From Impatiens glandulifera (lineage: Eukaryota; Streptophyta; Magnoliopsida; Ericales; Balsaminaceae), in NCBI RefSeq assembly GCF_907164915.1, contig NC_061862.1, positions 123,159,533 through 123,223,532 on the forward strand: 64,000 bases of DNA, read 5' to 3'. The translations under genes were made by a program, and so were the position numbers. This document shows, in pieces, positions 1-13,790 of this stretch. The notes beneath the pieces were generated by a model that was given only the letters and a program-made list of their open reading frames with translations, searched no databases and was not told the DNA's origin. Numbering within the stretch: the stretch's first letter is position 1; each line of letters begins with the position of its first letter.

Positions 1-1751
1 TTCCAGAAAATCAAGACGATATTGATCTCCTAGAGGTACAAACTCAACAATCTCAAGAAGAAAATATTATTGAGGAACAAGTGCCATTACGGCGATCCAC
101 AAGAGTAAGGAGAAGTACTATGTCGGATGAATATGTATTTCTTCAAGAACATGAGGATAATCTTGGCATTATAAAAGATGATTCAATAAACTTTCATCAA
201 GCCATAGATAGTTCTAATTCAGCAAAGTGGATTCAATGAATAAAGAGTATAAATCTATGCAAGACAATAAAGTTTGGGAACTTGTCCCATTACTAGAAGG
301 GGTGAAACCTGTTGATTGTAAATGGATTTTTAAAACCAAACGGGATTCTAAAGGTAATGTGGAAAAGTATAAAGCATGTCTTGTGGCTAAAGGTTTTAAT
401 CATAAATACGGGATTGATTATAAATAGACTTTTTCTTTGGTTTCAACTAAAGACTCTTTTAGAACAATTATGGCACTCGTTGCACATTTTGATATGGAGC
501 TACATCAGATAGATGTAAAGACATCATTTTTAAATGGAAAGATTGATGAAATAATTTATATGGTGGAACCAAAAAACTTTGTGTTAGAAGATTCAAGGAA
601 TATGGTTTGCAAATTAAAGAAATCCATCTATGGGATCAAACAAGCGTATCGTCAGTGGTACCATACATTTCATGAGGTAATTCTCTCATTTGGTTTTGGA
701 GGGAATTAAATTGATGATTGTATGTTTCACAAATTCAGTGGGAGTAAACATATACATATAATTGTATATGTTGATGACATTTTGCTTGCCTCAAATGATA
801 TAGGCTTATTGCACCAAACTAAGACTTTTCTATTGAGAAATTTCGAGATGAAATATCTTGTTGATGCCTCATTTGTTTTAGGGATCCAAATACATCGAGA
901 TCGTTCTCGAGTAATTCTTGGATTGTCATAGATGAGCTATATCAACAAAGTACTTAAAAGATATGGCATACAAGATTGTAAATTAGAAAATACCTCGGTC
1001 GCTAAGGGAGACAAATTTAGTCTTCAACAATGCCCTAAAAGAAATTTGGAAATTCAAGAAATGCAAAAGATTCCATATGCTTCGGTAGTTGGAAGTCTAA
1101 TGTATGTTAAGTTTGTATGCGTCCAGATATTGCGTACATAGTTGGCGTATTAGGAAGATATTTGAGCAACCCAGGTTTGGATCACTAGGAGGCAGCTAAA
1201 AGGGTTATGAGATATCTAAATAGAACTAGAAGTTACATGCTCACATATCGGAGGTCGAATAATCTTAGATCATTGGGTATTCTGACTCTGATTTTGCGGG
1301 ATGCCAAGATAGTTTAAGATCCACTTCGGGCTATGTATTCTTGTTGGCTGGTGGAGCGATCTCTTGGAAGAGTTCCAAAAAAGGACTTACAGCTTCCTCC
1401 ACCATGACAATAGAGTTTGTAGCATGTTATGAGACATCCAATCAAGCAATATGGCTAAAGAATTTTGTCACTGAGCTGCATATTTTGAAAGGGATAGAAA
1501 GACACCTTAGGTTATTTTGTGACAATAATTCAGTTGTGTTATATTCGAATAACAATAGGAGCTTGACTAAGTCAAAACATATCGATATAAAGTTCCTCGT
1601 TGTGAAAGAAAGGGTACAAAGTGGTCAAATTTCTATAGAACACTTTGGTACAAACTCCATGATAGCTGATCCCTTGACAAAGGGTCTGCCGTGTAATGTC
1701 TTTCATGAACACACTACTAACCTGAGTGTTTTAGAGATGGATGATCTCTAG
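1..1751 (+). pseudogene. Copia pol fragment: reverse transcriptase and RNase H (broken)
   Basis: Translated pieces in shifting frames give a Copia reverse transcriptase followed by RNase H. At 227-427 the thumb/finger entry is seen (CKWIFKTKRDSKG, LVAKGF). At 437-709 comes the HQIDVKTSFLNG block. The catalytic YVDD lies at 767-778. At 932-1141 is the connection region, including IPYASVVGSLMY. At 1341-1751 the RNase H region shows GGAISWKSSKKG, CDNNS and ADPLTKGLP. In-frame stops at about 427, 709 and 931 and a shift near 1141 break the frame. It would have copied element RNA inside virus-like particles; it cannot make a full protein now. Confidence 0.9.
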
Positions 1752-2450
1752 GTTAAGTGGGAGTTTGTAAATTCAGTTGTCTTTTAGTTTGTTTTATGGA
1801 TATTTATGTAATTCAGTTTCTGATCAGATAAAGTATTGTACGGTTTATTGCATTTTGCACAATAAAGTTAAAGTTTGATCTCACTGAAGTTAAGGTAGGA
1901 CCAGTTGAAAATTAACATGAATATATCACCTTGCATGTAATTTTTCATGCCACAAATTCATGATTAATCTATGTCATTTAGTCATATTGATATTTGTGAC
2001 CATTGAAGGTTTAGTTGTGATTGATACAACGAAGACCGCCTTGATCCTTGTTAATATGATTAATGGATGAGATTGTTAATGTTCTCGAAATTGATGACAA
2101 TACTGTGCACAATAATGATATATTATTCATTTTTTAAATATATATGTCCAGTGGGAGATTGTTAGAATTTAAAGGGACGTTTATATATTTAAATGAATAT
2201 ATATGGTCATTGATTATAATAAGTCAATATTATGTGATCTAAGGATGTTTGGGATTTGACTTAAGGACGTTATTGTTATGAATATTAAATTGTGGATACA
2301 TTGTGGTATTTCTAATTTGATGAGGGGCCAAATTAGAAATTAGCGTAATGAGGAAGTTATGACGGTTATGGTCCCCAAAAGGCAGAAGAAATTATAAAAG
2401 GGAGGATGGTTGATAAAAAATAAGAACGAACTTATTTTTATCACACGCTC

Positions 2451-3065
2451 TGATAGGATCGGCTTTATCGATAGAGACGGGGGTCTGGCTAATGATGAAG
2501 GCTTATGAAAAACGGTTTGAAAGAAATCTTGTTAAGGATTTAATTCGCTTTCTATTCTACGCAAACCCTTGTAAACACTTGAAACATAATCAAGGCGGAA
2601 TTGTTTACTTATGTTTGAAGCTCAAAATAAAAGAATGAGAAGACGACAGAAATGAAAAGACACAGCAGTTTGTTTATGGATGTTCGGAGCTAATTCTCTT
2701 ACGTCACCTCTTCTTCCAACCACCGGAAGGATTCACTATAATATGATTCGAATCAATTGATAGGATCAGCTTTATCGATAGAGATGAGGGTCTGGATATT
2801 GATGAAGGCTTATGAAAAACGGTTTGAAAGAAATCTTGTTAAGTATTTAATTCGCTTTCTATTCTACGCAAACCCTTGTAAACACTTGAAACAGAATCAA
2901 GGCGGAATTGTTTACTTAGGTTTTAAGCTCAAGATGGAAGAATGATAAGATGACAGAAATGAAAAGACACAGTAGTTTGTTTATGGATGTTCGGAGCTAT
3001 CTCTCCTACGTCACCCCTTCTTCCAACCACCGGAGGGATTCACTATAATATGATTCGAATCAAAT
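2451..3065 (-). repeat. Tandem duplication of the LTR terminus (2 x about 307 bp)
   Basis: Copy 1 is 2451-2757 and copy 2 is 2758-3065. Both begin with TGATAGGATC and run through the U5 stem-loop region and the conserved block that reads ACGTCACC(C/T)CTTCTTCC on the + strand. The copies differ by scattered substitutions. The reference LTRs at 50646 and 58927 have this segment once. Confidence 0.9.
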
Positions 3066-3559
3066 ACAGTTTGTACACACTTAGCTCACTATTGAACAGA
3101 ACACACTCTGTTCAATTTACAAAATAAAGAATATCACTCAACTAATGGTGTTTTTAATTCTAGTTCTCTCTTAATTCACACACAGTACAATCAGGAAAGC
3201 AGCTTGCAACTTGAATATTCAAAGGATTGATTTCTCAGTAGTTTCAGTAAGCAGAGACTAACGGTCGAATCTTTTAGAATGATACGTGGCACTCTTCCAT
3301 TGGAAAGCCTCCATTATACACAACAGGTTCTAAGCACAAGGATCGTGGTCGTACACCAACTGGTAGTGCGCCGAATATTCCATCAGAGATGTACCTGCAA
3401 AACAAGTAATATGAGGGAAATTCTCTTATGTGACATTCGTTGGTTGGTTGCATATAGTTATCATACTAATCTTCACTAGAACGTGGAGCATGAGTAGAGT
3501 ACAGCTATAGCACGTGGGTAGGCGGGTGCTAGCTTCAAGCATACTGCTTAATCTTAGCA

Positions 3560-4440
3560 TTAGACATATTTCAGTTAGACGACCTCGTCTAATGAAATCA
3601 AACATCCCCGTCTAAGAGTAGAATCCATTAGACCTCCTGGTCTAATGGGATTAGACTTACGTCTAATTACAATCACTTCAGACTAATCTGAAGGAGTTAG
3701 ACTTACGTCTAACTTTCACCCATTAGACTACACGTCTAATTGTTACAAACCATTAGACTGCACGTCTAACTCCATTGAGTTAGACTGCACGTCTAATTCC
3801 GGTTCTACATCAGACTTGTCTGAAAGAGTTAGACTTACATCTAAATTTCAGGTTCTATTAGACTGCACGTCTAACTCCACGAGTTAGACTGCACGTCTAA
3901 TTACGGTTCTACTTCAGACTTGTCTGAAGGAGTTAGACTTACGTTTAACTTTCACAATCTATTAGACTACACGTCTAACTCCACGAGTTAGACTGCACGT
4001 CTAATTCCGAAAATACATTAGACTGCACGTCTAATTCCGAAAATACATTAGACTGCACGTCTAACTCCACGAGTTAGACTGCACGTCTAATTCCAAAATA
4101 TATTACACTGCACGTCTAACTCCGAAATATATTAGACTGCACGTCTAACTCCGCTAAGTTAGACTGCACGTCTAATTCCGAAATATATTAGACTGCACAT
4201 CTAACTCCGCTGAGTTAGACTGCACGTCTAACTTCACAAGTTAGATTGCACCTCTAATTACTCTAGTTAGACTGCATGTCTAACACCGCTTAGTTAGACT
4301 ACACTTCTAGCTTCGCTAGTTAGACTGCACGTCTAACTCCGTGCATCTAATGCCAAATCGGTCTATTGATCCTCACTAGAGCCAAGTCTAATTAGATTGT
4401 TCTTTAATGCACATGCATCAGAAACTATTAGACGCATAGG
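3560..4440. repeat. TTAGAC/GTCTAA palindromic minisatellite (array A)
   Basis: Dozens of short dyads of the form TTAGAC-N-GTCTAA, most often with spacer TGCAC, joined by short linkers such as TCCACGAG or TCCGAAATATA. A second dyad, CTTCAGACTTGTCTGAAG, is interspersed. The array fills the U3 part of the solo LTR. Confidence 0.95.
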
Positions 4441-5379
4441 TTATTTCATTATCAAAATCCCACTATTCAAACTATTTCAACACTTAGTCAAAATAATTTG
4501 ACCAAACACGCTCTCTCTCTTTGAATCCCATCATCAAAGAAATAAGGCTAAAGGATTTCTTCCCTTTTGGAAGACCATCTCATCTAATCATGTCTAAGGA
4601 TCCAGTTATATATATTTTGCTTTTGTCTTTCATATCTCAGGAACAAGAATGAAGATCTAGGGTATTATAGTTTATGATTTAAGTTTATGATGAAATTATT
4701 TTAATTAATTCCAACAGGAGGCTCTCAAAAGAAGGGAGTTAATTGTAATCAACGTTAGAGGAGTTAACCTGCAAACACGCCTTCTTCAGAGAATGGATAA
4801 TTATAGGCCAACGGACAAAACCGCATGGCTAGATGCCAAAGTTAATGTGAAACTGCAATAGATCCTAGAATCACTCAGCTCGAGATCCATAACAATCAAA
4901 CATGATACTGAGTCTTCCGGAATTTCTAGGCTACCATGGGCACCACTCAATGCATCAGGTGCTAGTCCTCTGTCCTCCAACTCGATGGAAGTGATGGAAG
5001 TGCCCAACTCAACTCCTCCACCCGAGTCAACTCTAGTCAATTTAGTGTCGACCAGCCTAGCTACCGAGCAGTAACCCTCCCCAACCGAGTAACAAACCTC
5101 CCTAGCTGCATTCAGTTTTTCTACATCAGCAACTGAAATAATCATAGACATCTTTGTATAGATTCTGAAATCCGAATTTTTATCTACAGCACTAAGACAT
5201 ATGTCTTCTCCATGATCATCTCCATCTCTAAAAGAGCCTGTGTCAGCCGCTGACAAGGAAGTAGCCATTGAGGAATGTGAACAGGCTCATCCTCTACAAA
5301 TCTTACCAGCCGTCTCCACACATCAACAATCAACTCCGCATTCAGCAGAGTTGTTATCACAAGGGACGGTAGATCTCCG

Positions 5380-5745
5380 CGGCCTTATCTAGGACTCCCT
5401 TGCTCTCCTATAACAGAGCATTGTCATTCTCTTTGGAGAAATGAAATCTCTCAAGGAGCGGGTGTTAACTGCCTCGATAGCATCATCCTAGGACAAACTT
5501 CTTGATCAGGTCACGAAGGATAATATGGAGACTACAATAATCAAGGAATCATTGAGCAGGCTCAAATTCTTATTAAGAAATTCCCTCAGTAGTCACAATA
5601 AGGAGCTCTCCACAAAGATCGATACAATCACAATGCAGATTGCTGAAGTCACAGACTTCCTTAAACAATCAGGGGATGCTAATGTTAAAGAGGGAGAAAG
5701 TAGTAAAGGAAAAGCAATGAAGGGGAAATCAGGAAGGGGAAGGTA
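5380..5745 (+). pseudogene. C-terminal fragment of retroelement accessory (env-position) ORF
   Basis: The best frame runs through 5525-5743. It encodes a helical, heptad-like stretch (RNSLSSHNKELSTKIDTI, MQIAEVTDFLKQSG) followed by a Lys/Gly/Arg-rich tail ending GKSGRGR. The same frame extends upstream to about 5400 (EKEMKSLKERVLT) with one stop. The layout, coiled coil then basic tail just before the polypurine tract, matches the C-termini of the accessory ORFs ending near 40515 and 52778 on the - strand. Function of this family is unknown. It sits where an env-like ORF sits in SIRE elements, but no signal peptide or membrane span is visible here. Broken upstream of 5380. Confidence 0.6.
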
Positions 5746-5911
5746 GCAAGACAAAGAAGTCAGTTGGAGCGGGCTCAAACAAGCTATAAGGGAAGAAGAA
5801 AAACAAGAAATACTTTACTTATTTATATTTATTATTGTCTATATATATATATTTATCTATAGTTCCTTATGCATCATCACTTAGTTTTAACATCATAAAA
5901 AGGGGGGAAAT

Positions 5912-7220
5912 TGTTAAATTAAGTAAAAAGGGGAAATCATTAAATTAAGTTGAATTATGAAAAATGTTTTAATTGATTAAAATAAACTTATGATAATTAA
6001 AATGAACACACGTGGTTTTGATGAATGAATAAAACTAAGTTCAACAATGTGTTAATACGCAGGTAAAATCAAAGACATCTGCTCTAGGAAACTTAGTAAG
6101 TAGCTCGCCATCCACCGAGTTGCTCAAACAGTAGAGTTGTCATCAACTGAAGACTCGCTAACAGCATAGTTGCAATCAGCTGAAGACTCGCTAATAGCAG
6201 AGTTGCCATCAGCAGACTCGCTATAAGCTGAGCTACTCCATCAACAGAGTTCGCCAACAGTAGAGTTCCATCAGCTAAACATTTGCTATCATAAGAGTCA
6301 CTCAAACTGAAGAGTTCGCTGACAGTAGAGTTTCTCAAATAGTAGAGTTTGCTGGCAGCAGAGTTACTCAAATAGTAGAGTTCGCTAGCAGTATAGTTGC
6401 TCAAACAATAAAGTTCGCTAGCAGTAGAGCTCGACATCAGCAAAGTTCGCTAGTAGTTGAGTCGATCAACAACTGAGTTCGCTATCAGTAGAGTAGCTCA
6501 TTAGTAGAGCTCGCTATCAACTGAGTTTCACATCAGCTGATGCTTATCAGCTAAGTTAAGTAGTTTAGCACTCATAAATTTTAATAAGACAAAATGTACA
6601 ACCAACTCTCTACTCTGATATATAAAACGATAAACGAATATTCCATTTCCTTGCGCACTAGAACCCCGTACGCTAGGCATACAACAAATGTATCGTTGCC
6701 ACGTATCGACAAAATGGATTCGAGCGTTGTCATGCCTCAAGTATAAAAATGCATCAAATAACAACGGTGAAGCGTTTGGTTATTTGTAAGTCACTACTTT
6801 ACGCATACACGAGACAATATACATTGAAAGACGTTAACATACACGACAATCACACAAGATAGTTTACTCGATAATATTTTGTATCATTCGATAATCATCT
6901 TACTTGTGTAAGTTGAACATATAGTCGTTTGTTCAACAAGATAGTGTGAGAGCTAGAAGTTCAGACAAACAAGTGTTAAGGCATGTGATCTGAGTGGGTT
7001 TGTGTAGCGTCTATACAAATCAAAGTCTTTTAGTGGAATTCTTTTGGAAACAGAAGAAGGGGTGACGTAGGAGTATTTATCTCCGAACATCCATAAAATC
7101 TTGTGTTGTCTTTTCATTATTTTATTAATTCTTATATCTGCCACTTCAAATTCTGAAAGCATTTTCCGCACTTGAAATCGTTCAAGAGCTTGCTACGATT
7201 TGTCCAAGAATATCCCAACA
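5912..7220 (+). repeat. LTR of SIRE-like element (about 1.3 kb)
   Basis: Begins TGTTAAATTAAG after the polypurine tract and ends TATCCCAACA. It holds a TATA box (TATAAAAA, 6742-6749) with an ATTCGAGCGTTGTCAT box about 24 bases upstream. Downstream come the family signature GGGGTGACGTAGGAG near 7058 and a stem-loop CTTGAA-ATCG-TTCAAG at 7171-7186. These also occur in the other SIRE-type LTRs in this window. No target duplication can be tested because the 5' side is lost. Confidence 0.75.
6090..6540. repeat. Degenerate short tandem repeat in U3 (GTTCGCTAGCAGTAGA type)
   Basis: About 450 bases of imperfect repeats around AGAGTTCGCTAGCAGTAGAG and AGTTGCTCAAACAG, with unit spacing of roughly 20-30 bases. 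It occupies the same U3 position as the TTAGAC arrays in the related LTRs but is unrelated in sequence. Confidence 0.75.
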
Positions 7221-8340
7221 ACCGAGTTTGGTTATGAATATTATTTATACACATTCTCATTGATAATATTTAAATTTTTTAGAGAAAAATTATTAATATT
7301 ATTTTGTAATTGAAACTATTATTAACATCACAATTTTATGTTTTACTATATTTTATTCTATTAAAAATATAAAATATTATTATTTTTATATCATAATTAT
7401 TAATATGTATAATTTTTTAATAACAATTTTTAATGAAATATTTCATATTTAACTTTTTTTTAATGTTTTTTAATTAATTTATTTATATAAAATTATTATT
7501 TTATTTTCAAGTTTTTATATTTTAATTAATTTATTATAATTTTATTATTAATATATAATATTTAAATTAATTATATAAAAATGATTATATTATTATTATT
7601 TATTGTAATTACAATTAAAATTTTATTTTATTAATTATATAATATTATAAATAATTTATTGATATTATTTAAATAATTGAAATAATTTTTTTTAATAAAT
7701 TAATTAAAAATTTATAATTAATTTAGTTATAAAAAATAATGTAATATAATTATATATATATATATATATATAATATTATAATTATAAGAGAGAAAATTAA
7801 TCCAGAAAAAAAGTGTTACATAAATGTGATTTATTCTTTCTAATTTAAAAAGTAATGGATGAAAATGATGGAAGCTAGTGTGCAATTCATTTATCCTTCT
7901 ATCTTGGGGGTATTGAACCAGGCTTTGGTTCAATAGCATCAACGGAGGCCAACCTCAATTAAGTCAAATGAGCTATTAGTTATTTTGTGATATTTTGGAC
8001 ACATCATTTCATGTGAAATTTATCTATTAGATTGCCTACTTAATCGATAATCAAGTAGCCTCAAAGTCAATTTATTTTTACCTATTTATGGAAAGTTTCT
8101 AAATATCTGATAATCAAACCAATATGTTGGAATTAAATCCATTAACCAAACACATCAAATGAATATTACAATAACTTTAAACGAAAAAAAACAATAATTA
8201 CAAATTCTATCTAGATATGAATTATCAGAAATTCAATCAAATAAAACTATTAAAGAATCAGCTTTACAACGTAAATAAATAACAAATTAAAAATAATGTG
8301 AATCACTTTTATAATTTTATTATTATTAGAACTATTATAT
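7221..8340. other. AT-rich intergenic DNA, no gene seen
   Basis: Very AT-rich, dominated by short A/T runs, with a (TA)n microsatellite near 7749-7773. Open frames here are low-complexity and have no recognisable protein. Possible old retroelement or MITE debris cannot be classified by eye. Confidence 0.6.
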
Positions 8341-8357
8341 ATAATATTTCTTTAAGA

Positions 8358-8432
8358 AACATCTCATGGATACTATCTCGAACATGAAAGTCAAAACATC
8401 TCATGGATACTCTCTTTGAACATGAAAGTCAA
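8358..8432. repeat. Tandem 37/38-bp repeat upstream of the first Kunitz gene
   Basis: Two copies of AACATCTCATGGATACT... ending CATGAAAGTCAA lie at 8358-8394 and 8395-8432, about 220-295 bases before the start codon. They differ at a few positions. No equivalent is seen upstream of the other two Kunitz genes. Confidence 0.9.
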
Positions 8433-8526
8433 ATATTTTAGCCTATGAATAATTAAGCCATTCACATCTACGGCACGTCTCTCTGTCTCTTCTTCTAATC
8501 TTAACTATATTATCCTCTTCAAACTT

Positions 8527-8578
8527 CACGTGCGAGATGCCGTGCATGGAGAAAAGTTCTATACAAGCCTATAAATTA
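8527..8578 (+). promoter_or_regulatory. Core promoter of the first Kunitz gene: G-box and TATA box
   Basis: A G-box hexamer CACGTG is at 8527-8532 and a TATA box TATAAATTA at 8570-8578, 74 bases before the ATG. The stretch TTCACGTGCGAGATGCCGT is recognisably conserved upstream of the second gene, where the G-box is CACCTG. The GCCTATAAATTAA core is identical before the third gene. TATA function is inferred from position and conservation. Confidence 0.75.
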
Positions 8579-8651
8579 ACCGGATGAGATTCTTCTTCCC
8601 TCATCTTCAAACTCAAAACACTTCATTATAAGTCCAGGAAACCAATAAACA

Positions 8652-9275
8652 ATGAAGACATCAACAATTTCCTTAATTCTCATCCTTCAAGTCATCTTCG
8701 CAGCTGCTTCCTCCGCTCCTAACGCTGTCCTCGACATAAATGGAAAGAAACTCCGGTCAAAAACCCAATATTACATCTTACCTGTTTTTCGTGGCATGGG
8801 AGGAGGCTTAACTTTGGGCTTCACCGGCCGAGTGAACAACTCTGAAGTCGATTTCTGCCCACTAGATGTCGTCCAGAAAGGCAATGAACTCGAAACTGGT
8901 CTCCCGTTGACTTTCTCGCCGGTGAATCCAAAGAAAGACGTCATCCGTGAATCGACAGACCTTAATATCCAGTTCGAAGCTTCCACCATATGCATTCAAT
9001 CGACGTTATGGAAACTGACAGGTCGGGATGAGGCGACCGGTCTTAACTTTGTGGGTACTGGCGGTGAAAAGGGGAATCCGGGGAAAGATACGGTGAGCAA
9101 CTGGTTTAAGATAGAGAAATATGATAACGACTACAAGTTGGTGTTCTGTCCGTCGGTCTGCCATATTTGTAAGGTTATATGCATGGATGTCGGAATCTAT
9201 GTGGATGAAAATCATATGAGGCGTTTAGTACTGAGTGAGAAGCCATTCAAGGTTATGTTTAGAAAAGTGGATTAA
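8652..9275 (+). CDS. Kunitz-type protease inhibitor, miraculin-like (copy 1)
   Basis: Intact single-exon gene, 207 residues, typical length for plant Kunitz (soybean trypsin inhibitor, PF00197) proteins. Residues 1-22 are a hydrophobic signal peptide (MKTSTISLILILQVIFAAAS), so the product is secreted or vacuolar. The family signature VLDINGKKL is at 26-34, followed by YYILPVFRGMGGGLTL, which marks the miraculin-like branch. Cysteines are at 69, 114, 166, 170, 173 and 177. A glycosylation sequon N62-N-S lies just before the first Cys. The loop expected to face the protease (SPVNPKKDVIRE, 89-100) has two lysines, compatible with but not proof of trypsin inhibition. Likely defence or storage role, from family knowledge. 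ATG chosen because it starts the signal peptide. About 80 percent identical to copy 2 by hand count. Confidence 0.96.
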   Translation: MKTSTISLILILQVIFAAASSAPNAVLDINGKKLRSKTQYYILPVFRGMGGGLTLGFTGRVNNSEVDFCPLDVVQKGNELETGLPLTFSPVNPKKDVIRESTDLNIQFEASTICIQSTLWKLTGRDEATGLNFVGTGGEKGNPGKDTVSNWFKIEKYDNDYKLVFCPSVCHICKVICMDVGIYVDENHMRRLVLSEKPFKVMFRKVD

Positions 9276-9356
9276 TTAAAATGTTTATTAAAGCAAATCT
9301 TACTTTTACCAATTTCTTATACTTGTAATAATGTAACTTGATCTTTAATGTTCCTG

Positions 9357-9362
9357 AATAAA
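9357..9362 (+). terminator. Polyadenylation signal AATAAA of Kunitz copy 1
   Basis: AATAAA in the context CCTGAATAAAGAGATCAAG, about 82 bases after the stop codon. The same GAATAARGAGAT context follows the other two copies at a similar distance. Confidence 0.8.
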
Positions 9363-9659
9363 GAGATCAAGTATTTGGTCAATATTGGATATCCAAGAAC
9401 AAGTCTCCTTCCATGTTCTTATTTAAGAATAAAAGTATAGTTTATTATTATTACTTTTTTTTTTTTTGTGTAACTTAATTTATTATATTATCAATTTACT
9501 TATATAAATTTATTTTTTAAAATTTAAATTAAAATTAAAATATATTAAAACTAAAAACTAAAATATTTAATTTATTTAAAGAAACACTATTATTTTAAAA
9601 AATCATTAAATACTAATTTATACTAGGAAGATACCCGTGCGATGCAAACGGATAAAAAT

Positions 9660-13640
<3,981 letters not shown>

Positions 13641-13684
13641 GAATTATAAATCATTGGCATACAATGCACGCCTCTTTCTCTTTT

Positions 13685-13755
13685 CTTAACTATTAATTTT
13701 CAACTTCACCTGCGGGATTTCGTACATGGATAAGTCCTATATAACCTATAAATTA
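13685..13755 (+). promoter_or_regulatory. Core promoter of the second Kunitz gene
   Basis: TATA box TATAAATTA at 13747-13755, 36 bases before the ATG. Upstream, CAACTTCACCTGCGGGATTTCGTACATGGA corresponds to the copy 1 promoter, with the G-box changed to CACCTG. The TATA-to-ATG distance is about half of that in copies 1 and 3, so the 5' leader is very short or transcription starts differently. Confidence 0.7.
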
Positions 13756-13790
13756 TTTGGGACGTAAACAAATTAAGAAAACATAAAACA

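Larger units (their letters stand above)
2451..4508 (-). mobile_element. Solo LTR of the TTAGAC-repeat Copia family
   Basis: In + coordinates it starts TGATAGGATCGG at 2451 and ends with GACCAAACA at 4508, a decayed form of the family end GACCCAACA. The target duplication CGCTC is present at 2446-2450 and 4509-4513. Its outer sequence matches the LTRs at 50646-52597 and 58927-60875, in the same orientation. No internal domain or primer site remains, so it is the product of recombination between two LTRs. It is about 100 bases longer than the reference LTRs: a 307-base duplication is present at the U5 end and the repeat array in U3 is shorter. The TATA region is not recognisable. Confidence 0.88.
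1..4716 (+). mobile_element. Ty1/Copia retrotransposon, 3' portion (continues beyond left edge)
   Basis: The window opens inside the pol gene of a + strand Copia element. Order seen: reverse transcriptase, RNase H, a 400-base noncoding stretch, a purine-rich tract (GTGGGAGATTG near 2151) and the 3' LTR. The LTR begins TGTTAGAATTT at 2160 and ends CCAACA at 4716, but it is split by a younger solo LTR at 2451-4508 plus a 5-base target duplication. Without the insertion the LTR is about 494 bases, ordinary for Copia. The 5' LTR, gag, protease and integrase lie outside the window. The coding part has several stops and shifts, so the element is dead. Confidence 0.88.
2160..4716 (+). repeat. 3' LTR of the left Copia element, split by a solo LTR
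   Basis: Starts with TGTTAG directly after a purine tract and ends CCAACA. The two halves, 2160-2450 and 4514-4716, add up to about 494 bases. The middle is a solo LTR of another family flanked by CGCTC on both sides, which shows that the Copia LTR was the older target. Confidence 0.8.
4717..7220 (+). mobile_element. SIRE-like Copia remnant: end of accessory ORF, polypurine tract and 3' LTR
   Basis: After the left Copia LTR the sequence continues as the 3' end of a different + strand element: the tail of a large accessory ORF (to 5743), a short UTR, a strong polypurine tract AAAAAGGGGGGAAATT (5897-5912) and an LTR. The 5' part is missing; the Copia element to the left probably inserted into it. 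The 155-residue open frame on the opposite strand at 4801-5268 is not supported as a gene. Confidence 0.72.

Noticed and set aside
3560..4440. TTAGAC arrays look at first like a CRISPR array (short repeats, spacers of similar size).
   Set aside because: Repeats are only 6-base arms around variable spacers, not 24-40-base direct repeats with unique spacers. There are no cas genes, and the arrays lie inside plant LTRs with target duplications.
4801..5268. 155-residue open frame on the - strand.
   Set aside because: It lies opposite the remnant of a + strand accessory ORF in a polypurine-tract-proximal region; no motif, signal or homologous frame in the related elements.
8771..9215. Open frames on the - strand inside the Kunitz genes (also at 13910-14354).
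   Set aside because: They mirror the conserved Kunitz coding sequence and recur only because the sense strand is conserved. No promoter or family match.
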